This document shows, in pieces, positions 28,191 to 36,422 of a stretch of 64,000 nucleotides of DNA. Location: NCBI RefSeq assembly GCF_000337195.1, contig NZ_AOID01000031.1, forward strand, positions 71,273 through 135,272, written 5' to 3'. Each line of letters begins with the position of its first letter. The stretch's first letter is position 1. The stretch comes from Natrinema versiforme JCM 10478. Its GTDB lineage: Archaea > Halobacteriota > Halobacteria > Halobacteriales > Natrialbaceae. The notes under the pieces are model-generated. The model saw only the letters and a list, made by a program, of their open reading frames with translations, was not told where the DNA came from and ran no database searches. The position numbers were made by a program, and so were the translations under genes.

Positions 28191-29783
28191 TTACTCCATG
28201 TAGCCGAGGCCCTTCAGCCGATCCTCGACATCGTCGAAGTCCTCGTCGACCTCCTCGTCGTTCTCGATCCGCGTCAGCGTCGTGCGCTCGACTTTGGTCC
28301 GCGCGGGCGTGCCCGCCTCGTCGAAGGCGTCGAACAGTACCCGCCCGTCGGCGTTCTCCGGGACCGGCTCGCCGATCCCGTGGAGCAGCGTCGGGGCGAC
28401 GTCGACCACTCGAGCCCCGCGGAGTTCCGCGCCGGGGGCGATCGACGGCCCGCGACAGAGGACGATCCCCTCGCTGCGGTGGCTCGCGTCGTAGGTCCCC
28501 GTGTCGCCGAGCACCTCGTCTGCCATCCCGCTGCGGGACTCGTAGACGCCGCGGCCGCCGACCACCAGATCCGGCGAGTCCTCGTCCGTCGGGAACAGCT
28601 CGTCGCCGTCGTGGACCTCGAGCAGCGCCTCGCCGTCGTCGTCGGTCGCCGACTCGAAGGCGGCGCGGATGTCGGCTTTCACCTGTGGCACTTCGCTCGG
28701 CGAGACGACGCCGCTGTCGAAGCGCTCGGTGTCGTTGATATAACAGTTACCCGTGTCGTGGACGAAGGCGACGGTCCGGTCGTAGTCGACGTCGTAGAGG
28801 GCGTGATCGCCGGGGATCTGTTCGGCGACGGAGTCGACCAGCCGTCGGGGCAGCGATTGGACGAGCGTCTCCTCGGTGATCCCGACCCGATTGAGTGCCC
28901 CGGTGATGGCGTCCCGGGAGATGCCGAGGCTCGCGAGCGCGCCGCGGGTGCCGTCGTCCTCGCGCCGGAACAGGTAGCCCTCCTGTTCTAAGATGCGGTT
29001 GACGTAGACGAGCTCCTCGATCGGGCCGAAGCCGTGGTCGGAGACGACGTAGAGGTCCGCGTCGTGATCGTCCGTATAGTCCATGACCTCGCCGAGGATC
29101 TCGTCGAGTTTCTTGTAGTGAGCCAGCAACCGATCCATGTCCCAGATGAGGTGTTGGAACCGGTCCGGGGCGGTGTAGACGAAAAAGAACAGCTGCCAGT
29201 CGTCGCCCGCCCGATCCATCTGGGTCCGCATCAGTTCGCGGCGCTTCGCGAGCATGTCGTCGACGGCGACCTCGAAGTCGTCCAGCCGATCGGCGTACTC
29301 CGGATAGTCGAGGCTGATGTCGTAGTCGGGGATCCGGGAGTCGATCTCGTCTTGCAGGTCGGGCGGATGCGCGAACTCCCGATCCGTCGAGGGCGTCATC
29401 ATTCCCGTGACCATGGTGCCGTCGATCTCGCGGGCCGGATACGTCATCGGGACGTTCCCGACGTGGGCGGGCCCGAGCTGGTCCCACAGGGCCGGCTGTG
29501 CCAGATCCTGGCTCGTATACATCTCGTGGCTATATTCCGACGAGAGGTTCTGGAACCCGTATATGCCGTGTTTGTCCGGCCAGACCCCCGTGGCGATCGA
29601 CGGCCACGCAAGCGGCGTCGTCGGTGGGCGAGTGCTATCGAGCGTTCCGGACGCGCCTTCCTCGCGCATCCGAGCGAAGTTGGGGAGTTCCCCCTCGTCG
29701 CTCCATCGCTCGATGAGTCTCCACGGCACGCCGTCGAGTCCGAGCACGAACGCTCGCTCGGAGGGAGTCGTAGATCCGCTCAT
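28191..29783 (-). CDS. Alkaline phosphatase superfamily protein (second paralogue)
   Basis: 530 residues. Superfamily markers: metal Asp in FVLGLDGVPW (Asp17), predicted nucleophile Thr56 in RPPTTPLAWPS, WPDKHGIYGF, and metal site VVSDHGFG (Asp249/His250). A YTAPDRFQHLIW segment carries a further probable metal or substrate contact. It has the same overall plan as 5499-7127, but several loops differ, so it may act on a different phospho-glycan or phospholipid. No signal peptide. It ends in a family-like GLGYME, comparable to SDLGYL in the paralogue. Divergent from the deacetylase at 30053, each with its own ATAACAAAGC element. Confidence 0.8.
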   Translation of the reverse strand: MSGSTTPSERAFVLGLDGVPWRLIERWSDEGELPNFARMREEGASGTLDSTRPPTTPLAWPSIATGVWPDKHGIYGFQNLSSEYSHEMYTSQDLAQPALWDQLGPAHVGNVPMTYPAREIDGTMVTGMMTPSTDREFAHPPDLQDEIDSRIPDYDISLDYPEYADRLDDFEVAVDDMLAKRRELMRTQMDRAGDDWQLFFFVYTAPDRFQHLIWDMDRLLAHYKKLDEILGEVMDYTDDHDADLYVVSDHGFGPIEELVYVNRILEQEGYLFRREDDGTRGALASLGISRDAITGALNRVGITEETLVQSLPRRLVDSVAEQIPGDHALYDVDYDRTVAFVHDTGNCYINDTERFDSGVVSPSEVPQVKADIRAAFESATDDDGEALLEVHDGDELFPTDEDSPDLVVGGRGVYESRSGMADEVLGDTGTYDASHRSEGIVLCRGPSIAPGAELRGARVVDVAPTLLHGIGEPVPENADGRVLFDAFDEAGTPARTKVERTTLTRIENDEEVDEDFDDVEDRLKGLGYME

Positions 29784-29838
29784 GGGTATTGTATGAGACG
29801 TCGAAGACGCCTGCTGTCCTGTGGGTCGCCCGATGAGC

Positions 29839-29848
29839 GCTTTGTTAT
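29839..29848 (-). promoter_or_regulatory. ATAACAAAGC promoter element, site 3
   Basis: Perfect minus-strand copy, 55 nt before the ATG at 29783. No leader start codon was found at 23-29 nt, so this gene would have a short untranslated leader. Faces site 4 across a divergent intergenic region. Confidence 0.6.
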
Positions 29849-29990
29849 AGAGAGGTTTCAGGGGCGTCTCCGATCGAGGCGACCCTGTTCGGTGACGTTA
29901 CCGGCTCGCTCGCCGCTCGCTCGTCTCCCGGCGCTGTGCGGCCCGTACGCGTGCCCAGCGGCGTCCGATCGCGGTCCCGACAAGGCCTCC

Positions 29991-30000
29991 ATAACAAAGC
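29991..30000 (+). promoter_or_regulatory. ATAACAAAGC promoter element, site 4
   Basis: Perfect plus-strand copy. The next ATG (30024) is 23 nt downstream and opens a leader ORF that overlaps the deacetylase gene. Confidence 0.6.
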
Positions 30001-30023
30001 CATCCAAACGCGACCGTTCGGAT

Positions 30024-30068
30024 ATGAAACGCGTTCAATCGTGGTGGGATCAGTGGGCAGCGTCGTAA
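30024..30068 (+). CDS. Putative 14-residue leader ORF overlapping the deacetylase start
   Basis: Encodes MKRVQSWWDQWAAS and ends in TAA at 30066-30068, 16 nt inside the deacetylase frame if that gene starts at GTG 30053. It is the only ATG at leaderless distance from the ATAACAAAGC element. The overlap is not ATGA, so coupling is less certain than at the other leaders. Confidence 0.3.
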   Translation: MKRVQSWWDQWAAS

Positions 30069-30985
30069 TCTCCCTCGACGCCGAACTCGGCTGGGGATTT
30101 CACGACCTCGCCGAACCGCCGAGTGACCGCGTCGACGCCGGCCGCCGCGGTTGGTCGGTCATGGTCGAACTCCTCGAGGAATTTGACGTGCCCGCGACGT
30201 GGGCCGTCGTCGGCCACCTCATGCTCGACTCCTGTGACGGCAGCCACACCGACCATCCGGCTCCCGACGGCTGGTTCGAACACGAGCGGACCGACTGGGC
30301 CGACCGCGAGGAACTTCGGTTCGGTCCCGACCTCGTCAGCGACGTCCTCGAGTCCGATGTCGATCACGAGTTCGCCAGCCACTCGTTTTCCCACGTCCTG
30401 TTCGGCCGCCCGGAAACCGACCGCGAGCTCGCCGTCGCCGAACTCGAGCGCAGCCGCGAGATCGCGGCCGACTGGAACCAGTCGGTCGACTCGTTCATCT
30501 ATCCGCGCAACGATATCGGCCACCGCGACGTGCTGGCCGAGCAGGGTATCAGGGCCTACCGCGGTAAATCACCGACGCGAGACGGCGTTCGCGGCGTCTT
30601 CGACTCGACCATCCGGGATCAGTCGATGCTGGTCGAACCGGCCGTCGACGAGCACGGGCTAGTCAACGTCCCCGCGTCGATGTTCCTCTTCGGGTTCGAA
30701 GGGCCGGCGCGGACGGTCGCGGAATCGATCTGGGAGGACCCGATGGTCGCGTTGGCCCGCCGCGGGATCGACGAGGCCGCACGCACAGACGGGCTCTTTC
30801 ACATGTGGCTCCATCCGAACAACCTGACTCACGAGCGGGACGACAAGCGGATGCGAGCGATCCTCTCTCACCTCGAGCGCCGGCGCTCCGCGACCGATCT
30901 CACCGTCGAGACGCTAGCCGATGTCGCCGACCGGATCGTCGGTCCCGCGGGTTTTGAGGAGCAGGCGACGGTGAGTTGGAACTAA
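30053..30985 (+). CDS. Polysaccharide deacetylase-family protein (NodB fold)
   Basis: 310 residues. NodB-type features: SVVISLDAELGWGFHD with the catalytic-base/metal Asp near the N-terminus, a His pair in HEFASHSFSHVLFG as metal ligands, SFIYPRNDIGHRDVL, and a C-terminal FHMWLHPNNLTH with the conserved Leu-His-Pro. The family removes N- or O-acetyl groups from polysaccharides. The start is GTG: 30053 (VGSVVISLDAE) fits homologue starts best; GTG 30041 or 30044 are alternatives. It lies downstream of ATAACAAAGC site 4 and overlaps a short leader ORF. The acting site (cytoplasm, as no signal is seen) and substrate are inferred. Confidence 0.8.
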   Translation: MGSVVISLDAELGWGFHDLAEPPSDRVDAGRRGWSVMVELLEEFDVPATWAVVGHLMLDSCDGSHTDHPAPDGWFEHERTDWADREELRFGPDLVSDVLESDVDHEFASHSFSHVLFGRPETDRELAVAELERSREIAADWNQSVDSFIYPRNDIGHRDVLAEQGIRAYRGKSPTRDGVRGVFDSTIRDQSMLVEPAVDEHGLVNVPASMFLFGFEGPARTVAESIWEDPMVALARRGIDEAARTDGLFHMWLHPNNLTHERDDKRMRAILSHLERRRSATDLTVETLADVADRIVGPAGFEEQATVSWN

Positions 30986-31043
30986 CCGCCACTCGGCGGT
31001 CGAATGGGGGTGCTACTCGCCGTCGCGAACGGGTATGACGACG

Positions 31044-31053
31044 ATAACAAAGC
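31044..31053 (+). promoter_or_regulatory. ATAACAAAGC promoter element, site 5
   Basis: Perfect plus-strand copy, 25 nt before the ATG at 31079. It lies inside the longer open frame that begins at 31004 and therefore argues for the 31079 start. Confidence 0.65.
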
Positions 31054-31078
31054 CCGCAGGCGACCCGTTTTCGGGCAG

Positions 31079-32188
31079 ATGGCACTACCGCTTCTGAATC
31101 GATGGACCGACTCGAGTGCACTGTCCCTCGGGATCCTCGGCGTCGGCAACATCGGCCTGGTACACTTGAAGTCCGCAGTCGCGATGCCCGATGTCGAGGT
31201 CGTCGCGGCCGCCGACGCCGTCCCCGGGAACCGCGATCGAGCCGAACGCGCCGGCGTGTCTCGCACCTACGACGACTACGCGACGCTGCTCGAGTCCGAG
31301 GACCTGGACGCGGCCGTCGTCGCACTGCCGCCGTTCCTCCACGCCGAGGCCGTCGAACGGGCCGCCGCGGCCGGCGTCGACGTCTTCGTCGAGAAACCGC
31401 TCGCGCGCTCGACCGAGGAGGCCGACGAGATGCTCGAGACCGCCCGCGAGGCGGGCATCGCCGTCGGCGTCGATCACACGCTGCGCTACCAGCCGGACAT
31501 GGCCGGCGTCAAGGCGGCCTACGACGAGGGCGGCGTCGGCCACGTCCCCTACGCCTCGATCACGCGGCTCAACGACCATCCGCTGGGGAAGCCACCCGCC
31601 GACGAGGCGCCGCCGGAGTGGCCGATGGACCCCGACGCCGCCGGCGGCGGCTCCCTCGTCGAACTCGGCGTCCACTGTTTCGACCTCCTCGAGTGGCTGT
31701 TCGGCGACCTCGAGGTCCAAGACGCGTCGATGGGCCGAACGCTGGAGACCGAGGCCGAGGACGCCGCGACCGTGCTCATGGCGGCTCCCGAGACGGGGAC
31801 GACGATCACGCTCCACTGTGGCACCTACCAGTGGGAGCAACTGCCGGAGGTAAACACCCGGCTGCGCCTCGAGGGCGTGACGGGGACGATCAGCAATCAG
31901 GAGCACCTGCCCGAGAACTTCTACGCCGGCGCTGCAAAGTCTGCTCTGTCGAACGTCGGCGGCCGATTCACGAACGACGAGCCGGACGTCTTCGGACCGA
32001 CGTTCTACCTGCAGGCCCATTACGACGCGCTGGCGGACTTCTGTGACGCGATCCGCGAGGGCGAGCGGCCACCGGTCGACGGCGCCGACGGCCGGCGAAC
32101 CATCGAACTCGCCGAAACGGCCTACGAACTGGCCGCCGAGAGCGACGGCGAGGCGGCCGAACCCGAGACCCCGGAGGTGACCCTATGA
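31079..32188 (+). CDS. Gfo/Idh/MocA-family oxidoreductase (first gene of a three-gene operon)
   Basis: 369 residues. Rossmann motif LGILGVGNIGLVHL near residue 15, then the family EKPLARS motif with its conserved lysine, and HTLRYQPDMAGVKAA in the second domain, where the conserved Arg/Asp of the active site lie. Acts on a sugar or nucleotide sugar with NAD(P). The ATG at 31079 is chosen because of the promoter element at 31044-31053. Its stop overlaps the DUF362 start by 4 nt (ATGA at 32185-32188), and that gene in turn overlaps the SDR gene, so the three proteins should be made together. Confidence 0.85.
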   Translation: MALPLLNRWTDSSALSLGILGVGNIGLVHLKSAVAMPDVEVVAAADAVPGNRDRAERAGVSRTYDDYATLLESEDLDAAVVALPPFLHAEAVERAAAAGVDVFVEKPLARSTEEADEMLETAREAGIAVGVDHTLRYQPDMAGVKAAYDEGGVGHVPYASITRLNDHPLGKPPADEAPPEWPMDPDAAGGGSLVELGVHCFDLLEWLFGDLEVQDASMGRTLETEAEDAATVLMAAPETGTTITLHCGTYQWEQLPEVNTRLRLEGVTGTISNQEHLPENFYAGAAKSALSNVGGRFTNDEPDVFGPTFYLQAHYDALADFCDAIREGERPPVDGADGRRTIELAETAYELAAESDGEAAEPETPEVTL

Positions 32189-33114
32189 GCGCGACGCCGG
32201 TCCGCGCGACCGCGGTCGACGCTGCCGATCGGCGCGGCAGCTGGATTCCCGACATCGACGCCCGGATGGCGGCCTTCGAGCCGCCCGTTCGGGACCTCCT
32301 CGAGCCGTCCCTCGAGACGCTGGCCGACGCCGACCGGATCACGCTCGTCCCGGACGCCCACTACCCGTTTCATCCCTCCTCGGGCATGGTCACCGACCCC
32401 GCCGTGATCGGAGCGATCGTCGCGCGCCTCGAGGGGCGGACGGACGCCGACATCGCCGTCGCCGGCGCGAGCAACGACCGGATCGCCTTCGATCGGACCG
32501 CCGAGTACCTCGGCTACGCGAGCCTGCTCGAGCGGTTCGACGCGGATCTCGTCGATCTGACGGACGACCGCCGCGTGGACGACATCTGCGAAGTCGATCG
32601 GAACCCGACCGCGGTCTCGGTCCCGAGCCGGCTCGCCGAGAGCACCGCAGTCGTCGTCCCGTCGCTGCGGCCGTCCGAGGACGGGCCCGTCGCGGGCGCG
32701 ATGCGAACGCTCGCCGGAACCGTCGACTGCGACGCCGATCCCGCGCGGGTGCCGGTCGCGGCGACGCGCGCCGTCGACCCCGCGCTCGCCGTCCTCGACG
32801 CGACGACCGCCTACGGCGGCGCACCCGCTGCGGGCGATACCCTGTTCGCGGGCTCCCCCGTCGACGTCGACGCCGTCGCGACCGCGTTGCTCGGGCGCTC
32901 GCTCGAGACCGACGCGGCCCTCGAGACGGCCCGCGGTGACGACGGCCCGGTCTCCGTCGAGGGCGACGTCGACTTCGACCGGCTCCGAGAACGGGTTCCC
33001 GACGGCGAGTTGCCGCCGCCGGACGAGACCCATCCCGCCGTCTCGACCGCCTACCGCGTCTACGCAGCGGTGGCCGGCGACGCCGTCCCGCCGCAACTCG
33101 AGGGCGGTCGATGA
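32185..33114 (+). CDS. DUF362-family protein
   Basis: 309 residues. Segments such as ITLVPDAHYPFHPSSGMVTD and IAVAGASNDRIAFDRTAEYLGY fit the DUF362 family, whose members have an alpha/beta core, often found with ferredoxin domains; no iron-sulfur cysteine cluster is present here. Coupled by ATGA to the genes on both sides (32185-32188 and 33111-33114), between a Gfo/Idh dehydrogenase and an SDR epimerase, so it probably serves the same pathway. The biochemical activity of the family is unknown to me. Confidence 0.65.
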   Translation: MSATPVRATAVDAADRRGSWIPDIDARMAAFEPPVRDLLEPSLETLADADRITLVPDAHYPFHPSSGMVTDPAVIGAIVARLEGRTDADIAVAGASNDRIAFDRTAEYLGYASLLERFDADLVDLTDDRRVDDICEVDRNPTAVSVPSRLAESTAVVVPSLRPSEDGPVAGAMRTLAGTVDCDADPARVPVAATRAVDPALAVLDATTAYGGAPAAGDTLFAGSPVDVDAVATALLGRSLETDAALETARGDDGPVSVEGDVDFDRLRERVPDGELPPPDETHPAVSTAYRVYAAVAGDAVPPQLEGGR

Positions 33115-34091
33115 CCGCGATGACCGACGCACGCACGGCCGCGGTCACCGGTGCCACCGGCTTTCTCGGCTCGCGGCTCTGTGACCGCTTGCTCGCGAAG
33201 GGTTGGACCGTCCGCGGGCTCAGCCGCCCGACCTCGGACCGGGGCGACCTCGAGGGCGTCGAGTGGTACGTCGGCGATCTCTCCGATCGGGAGACGCTGC
33301 GCGATCTCGTCGACGGAGCCGATGCGGTCTTCCACCTCGCGGGGATCGGCCTCTGGAACGCCGGTCCCGAGACCGTCTGGAACGTCAACCGCGACGGGAC
33401 CGAGCGTGTGCTCGAGGCCTGTCGCGACGGCGACACAGGTCGCGTCGTCTTCACCAGCACCGCCGGGACGCGCCGGCCGCCGGTGGACGCCGACCTCGCC
33501 GACGAGACGGATGTGGCCGAGCCGATCGGTGCCTATCAGGCGTCGAAGGCCGAGGCGGAGGGCCTCGTCGATCGGTACGCCGACACGGGTGGGGACGCCG
33601 TCACGGTTCATCCGACCTCGATCTTCGGCCCCGGCGACGAGGAGTTCACCGCCCAACTGCTCTCGATGGGCGTCGACCGGACGATGCCAGCCCACCTCCC
33701 GGGCGGGCTGAGCATCGTCGGTGTCTCGGATGTCATCGATGGCATTCTCGCCGCATACGAGCACGGGACCAGCGGGGAGCACTACATCCTCGGTGGCGAG
33801 AACCTCTCCTACGAGTGTGCCGTCTCCCGGATCGCCAACGCCGCCGACGGCACCCCCGCCCGAATCCGCGTCCCGGCGACCGCGATTCGGGCCGCCGGCC
33901 CCGTCGCCGAGGCCGTCGACGCCGTCGCCAACCGCCGGATGTTCCCCTTCGACCGGCAGATGGCCGACCTCGCGACCCAGCGGCTGTTCTACAGCTCGCG
34001 GAAAGCGAGCGAGGAACTGGGTTACGAGTACCGGCCGATCGAAGACCACGTACCGGAAGCGATGGAGTGGTATCGGACGGAAGTGCGGTAG
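33111..34091 (+). CDS. Extended-SDR NAD-dependent epimerase/dehydratase
   Basis: 326 residues. N-terminal TGATGFLGSRL NAD-binding loop (residues 13-23), DLSDRETLRDLVDGADAVFHLAG, catalytic Ser/Thr region FTSTAG and active-site YQASK (YxxxK), with HPTSIFGPGD following. Acts on a nucleotide sugar or related hydroxy/keto compound. Last gene of the Gfo/Idh-DUF362-SDR operon, overlapping DUF362 by ATGA. Two ATGs (33111 and 33120) are possible; the first is used because of the overlap. Confidence 0.85.
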   Translation: MTAMTDARTAAVTGATGFLGSRLCDRLLAKGWTVRGLSRPTSDRGDLEGVEWYVGDLSDRETLRDLVDGADAVFHLAGIGLWNAGPETVWNVNRDGTERVLEACRDGDTGRVVFTSTAGTRRPPVDADLADETDVAEPIGAYQASKAEAEGLVDRYADTGGDAVTVHPTSIFGPGDEEFTAQLLSMGVDRTMPAHLPGGLSIVGVSDVIDGILAAYEHGTSGEHYILGGENLSYECAVSRIANAADGTPARIRVPATAIRAAGPVAEAVDAVANRRMFPFDRQMADLATQRLFYSSRKASEELGYEYRPIEDHVPEAMEWYRTEVR

Positions 34092-34169
34092 TCGTCGTGC
34101 CCCGCTTCTGAGACCAAGAGCCGAGACGGAACGGAGCCGCGGGCAGCGGCCGTCTCGAGTCGATCGCAG

Positions 34170-34601
34170 CTACGGCGGGTTTTCGTGGCCGTTCAGCGTC
34201 GACGGATCGCCGGCCTCGAGCGCGTCCCACCAGCACTTGATGACGGCGAGCGTGACCAGTTCCGGTTCCTCGTGAGCGATACACGACTCCCGGTGCTCGG
34301 CGGGATTCTCGGGCGGATGGAAGTGTTTGTCGGGGTAGTCCGGTCGAATCTCCCATCCGAACCGGAACTCGAGATCGCGCTCGCTGTAGTGGTACTTGTA
34401 TCCGTGATTCGTCCACCACTGAACGTCGAATCGGCAGGTATCCGCTTCGAACCCGGTGGCGAGCGTGACCTGCAGTTCGACCGGATCGATCGCGCTCGGA
34501 ACGTAGTCGACGTCGGTGACCAGCCCGTTTAGTCGATTCCGAAAAACGCCCTCGACTGCGCGTAACGCGTCCCAGTCGACCGGGCCTCGCTCCTCAGACA
34601 T
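34170..34601 (-). CDS. TumE-like toxin candidate (DUF6516 type)
   Basis: 143 residues with an aromatic/His-rich centre (YKYHYSERDLEFRFGWEIRP, then KHFHPP) that recalls the TumE toxin layout of a Y-x-Y/H strand followed by a His-Pro-rich loop. It overlaps the upstream HTH gene by 8 nt (34594-34601) and is co-directional, the usual antitoxin-toxin arrangement. No catalytic assignment is possible from sequence alone, and similarity is by eye. Could also be a non-toxin partner of the HTH protein. Stop TAG at 34172-34170. Confidence 0.5.
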   Translation of the reverse strand: MSEERGPVDWDALRAVEGVFRNRLNGLVTDVDYVPSAIDPVELQVTLATGFEADTCRFDVQWWTNHGYKYHYSERDLEFRFGWEIRPDYPDKHFHPPENPAEHRESCIAHEEPELVTLAVIKCWWDALEAGDPSTLNGHENPP

Positions 34602-35181
34602 TCTCCGCGCGCTCTCCGCGGATACTTCGCGAGTCGACGAGTCGTGTTTCGGTAAACGAAAGTGCGGTTTTCGCGAACGCCAAGTTCCGACGCGTCGTTT
34701 TCCATCGAGAGAGATCGTCCCACCCGTCCTCGTCGTCCGGCTCCAAGCCGGCGACGAGTTCGTCCGGGCTCGTGGCGTCGTACGCGTCTTCGAACTCCCG
34801 AATCCGCGATTTCATCTCGCGGATCGACCGTTCTAACTCCTCGCGCGAGTGCTCGTCGGCGAGCCGTTGCACTCGCTCGAGCCGCCGCTGATCGGGATTG
34901 CGGCGGAATCGCGTCGCGTTTCCGTCGTCCGTCGTCGCTGCACGTCCCGTCTCGGCGAGCGCCGTGAGGTGTTTGCGTGCGGTCGGTTCGGAAACGCGCG
35001 CCCGATCGGCGATCTCGCTCGCACTCTGCCAGTCAGTCGTCCGAGCGAGGACCGCTTCGACGCGCTCGAACGCCGTCGTCGCGGCCGTCCACTTGCGTTC
35101 GGCCGCGTCGTTCGCGTCGTCGCCGGCATCCGATTCCGGAAACGGATCGATATCGGTGACTCGCGAATCGTTCTCCGTCAT
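34594..35181 (-). CDS. Winged-helix protein, DUF7342-like (candidate antitoxin/regulator)
   Basis: 195 residues. An acidic N-terminus precedes a clear winged helix (TTDWQSASEIADRARVSEPTARKHLTALAETGRA), followed by a helical region (LADEHSREELERSIREMKSRIREFE) probably used for dimerisation. It is first in a two-gene unit with the TumE-like gene (8-nt overlap). Upstream, an AT-rich stretch near 35205-35235 (AAAATTATACTTTG on the plus strand) probably holds the promoter. Autoregulation by the HTH would be typical of a toxin-antitoxin pair, but is inferred. Confidence 0.65.
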   Translation of the reverse strand: MTENDSRVTDIDPFPESDAGDDANDAAERKWTAATTAFERVEAVLARTTDWQSASEIADRARVSEPTARKHLTALAETGRAATTDDGNATRFRRNPDQRRLERVQRLADEHSREELERSIREMKSRIREFEDAYDATSPDELVAGLEPDDEDGWDDLSRWKTTRRNLAFAKTALSFTETRLVDSRSIRGERAENV

Positions 35182-35269
35182 AGCTCATCCCACGCACTGG
35201 CAAAAGATATGTTTTGGGCCGAAAATTATACTTTGAGACGGTGGTGGCACGCTGCCCAAAGCGAACCGC

Positions 35270-36259
35270 TCACTCGAGCCCGGTCGCGCCCTGCACCCGC
35301 GTTTTCTCGCTGCCGGCCTCGGTTTCGATCACCGTCCCGGCGACCCGCTCGTAGACCGCGAGCATTCGGTCGGCCGTCCGCTCGATGCTGACCTCGTGAG
35401 CGGCCTCGCGGCCGTTCGACCGTTCGTTACGCTCGAGGACGTCGATCAGTCCGCGAACGAGGTCCTCGTCGCTCGTCGCGACGCGGGAGGGGTCGACGCC
35501 GGCCAGTCGCTCCCGGACGTCGCCGACGTCGACGGCGACGACGGGGAGGTTGCAGGCGAGCGCCTCCTTGACAGAGTTGGGCGAGCCCTCGCTGTCGGAG
35601 GTCAGGACGAGGGCGTCGGCCGCGTTCATGTAGTCCGAGACCGCGTCGTGATCGACGCCGGAGACAGTCCGGAGTCGGACCGGACGCTTGAGGAGGTTGT
35701 CGACGACGTTCACGACGCGTTCGGCCCGCGGATGATTTTTCACCCCGCGTGCGGGCGAGTACGGGAACAACACGTCGTATGCAGATTCGTCCTCGTCCCA
35801 GCCCACGGTTTCTTTCGCTCGCTCCTGTGGCTCCGGCCGGAACATCTCCAAGTCCACCCCGTCGGGGATCACCGTACAGTCGCGGCCGAGCACCTCCCGC
35901 ATCTCCTCGGACATGACGACGACCTCGTCACAGAACGGCGCGGACGCTCGGCTGACGGGGGCGATGGGGCCGTGAACGTCCGACCCCCACAGCGAGAGGA
36001 CGACCGGCTTGCGGAGCTGTGCGAGCGCCATCGGTGCCGTCAGCCCGTAGTGGGCGTGGATCAGGTCGTAGCCGTTTCCGGCCTCCCTGATGACCTCCGG
36101 CACCGTCCGGATGTAATCCGCCGGGCTCCGGTCGGTGTCGGCGGCGACCTCGCCGGCCACCGGCACCGTGGTAAAGGAGACGCCTCGCTCCTCGAGTGCC
36201 GCCATCTGCTGGTTCATGAAGGGAGCGTCGGCGTTCGCGGTGAGCGTGAGGACGTGCAT
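35270..36259 (-). CDS. GT4-type glycosyltransferase
   Basis: 329 residues with a GT-B fold. N-terminal half: MHVLTLTANADAPFMNQQM, DLIHAHYGLTAPMAL and VVLSLWGSDVHGP; C-terminal half: sugar-nucleotide site SDSEGSPNSVKEALACNLPV with the conserved E-x7-E. Transfers a sugar from a nucleotide donor to a lipid- or protein-linked glycan on the cytoplasmic side. The ATG at 36259 is 29 nt after the ATAACAAAAC element. Divergent from the DUF354 gene at 36423, which has its own copy of the element, so the two may be switched together. Confidence 0.88.
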   Translation of the reverse strand: MHVLTLTANADAPFMNQQMAALEERGVSFTTVPVAGEVAADTDRSPADYIRTVPEVIREAGNGYDLIHAHYGLTAPMALAQLRKPVVLSLWGSDVHGPIAPVSRASAPFCDEVVVMSEEMREVLGRDCTVIPDGVDLEMFRPEPQERAKETVGWDEDESAYDVLFPYSPARGVKNHPRAERVVNVVDNLLKRPVRLRTVSGVDHDAVSDYMNAADALVLTSDSEGSPNSVKEALACNLPVVAVDVGDVRERLAGVDPSRVATSDEDLVRGLIDVLERNERSNGREAAHEVSIERTADRMLAVYERVAGTVIETEAGSEKTRVQGATGLE

Positions 36260-36288
36260 CTCGGTGGGGAAAGAGACGACCTCGCGGC

Positions 36289-36298
36289 GTTTTGTTAT
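36289..36298 (-). promoter_or_regulatory. ATAACAAAAC promoter element, site 6
   Basis: Minus-strand copy, 29 nt before the ATG at 36259. Pairs with site 7 across the divergent region. Confidence 0.6.
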
Positions 36299-36388
36299 CC
36301 GCAGGGCCCGCTCGAGTTTTCTTCACGTACACCTAGACGTGCGGGCCGTATCCGGCGACTTCCGTGCGAGACCCCCCGTAGCGATGCT

Positions 36389-36398
36389 ATTACAAAGG
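36389..36398 (+). promoter_or_regulatory. ATTACAAAGG promoter element, site 7
   Basis: Plus-strand copy with two changes from ATAACAAAGC, 24 nt before the ATG at 36423. Confidence 0.55.
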
Positions 36399-36422
36399 GT
36401 CGACGACGGGTAGCTATCCTCG

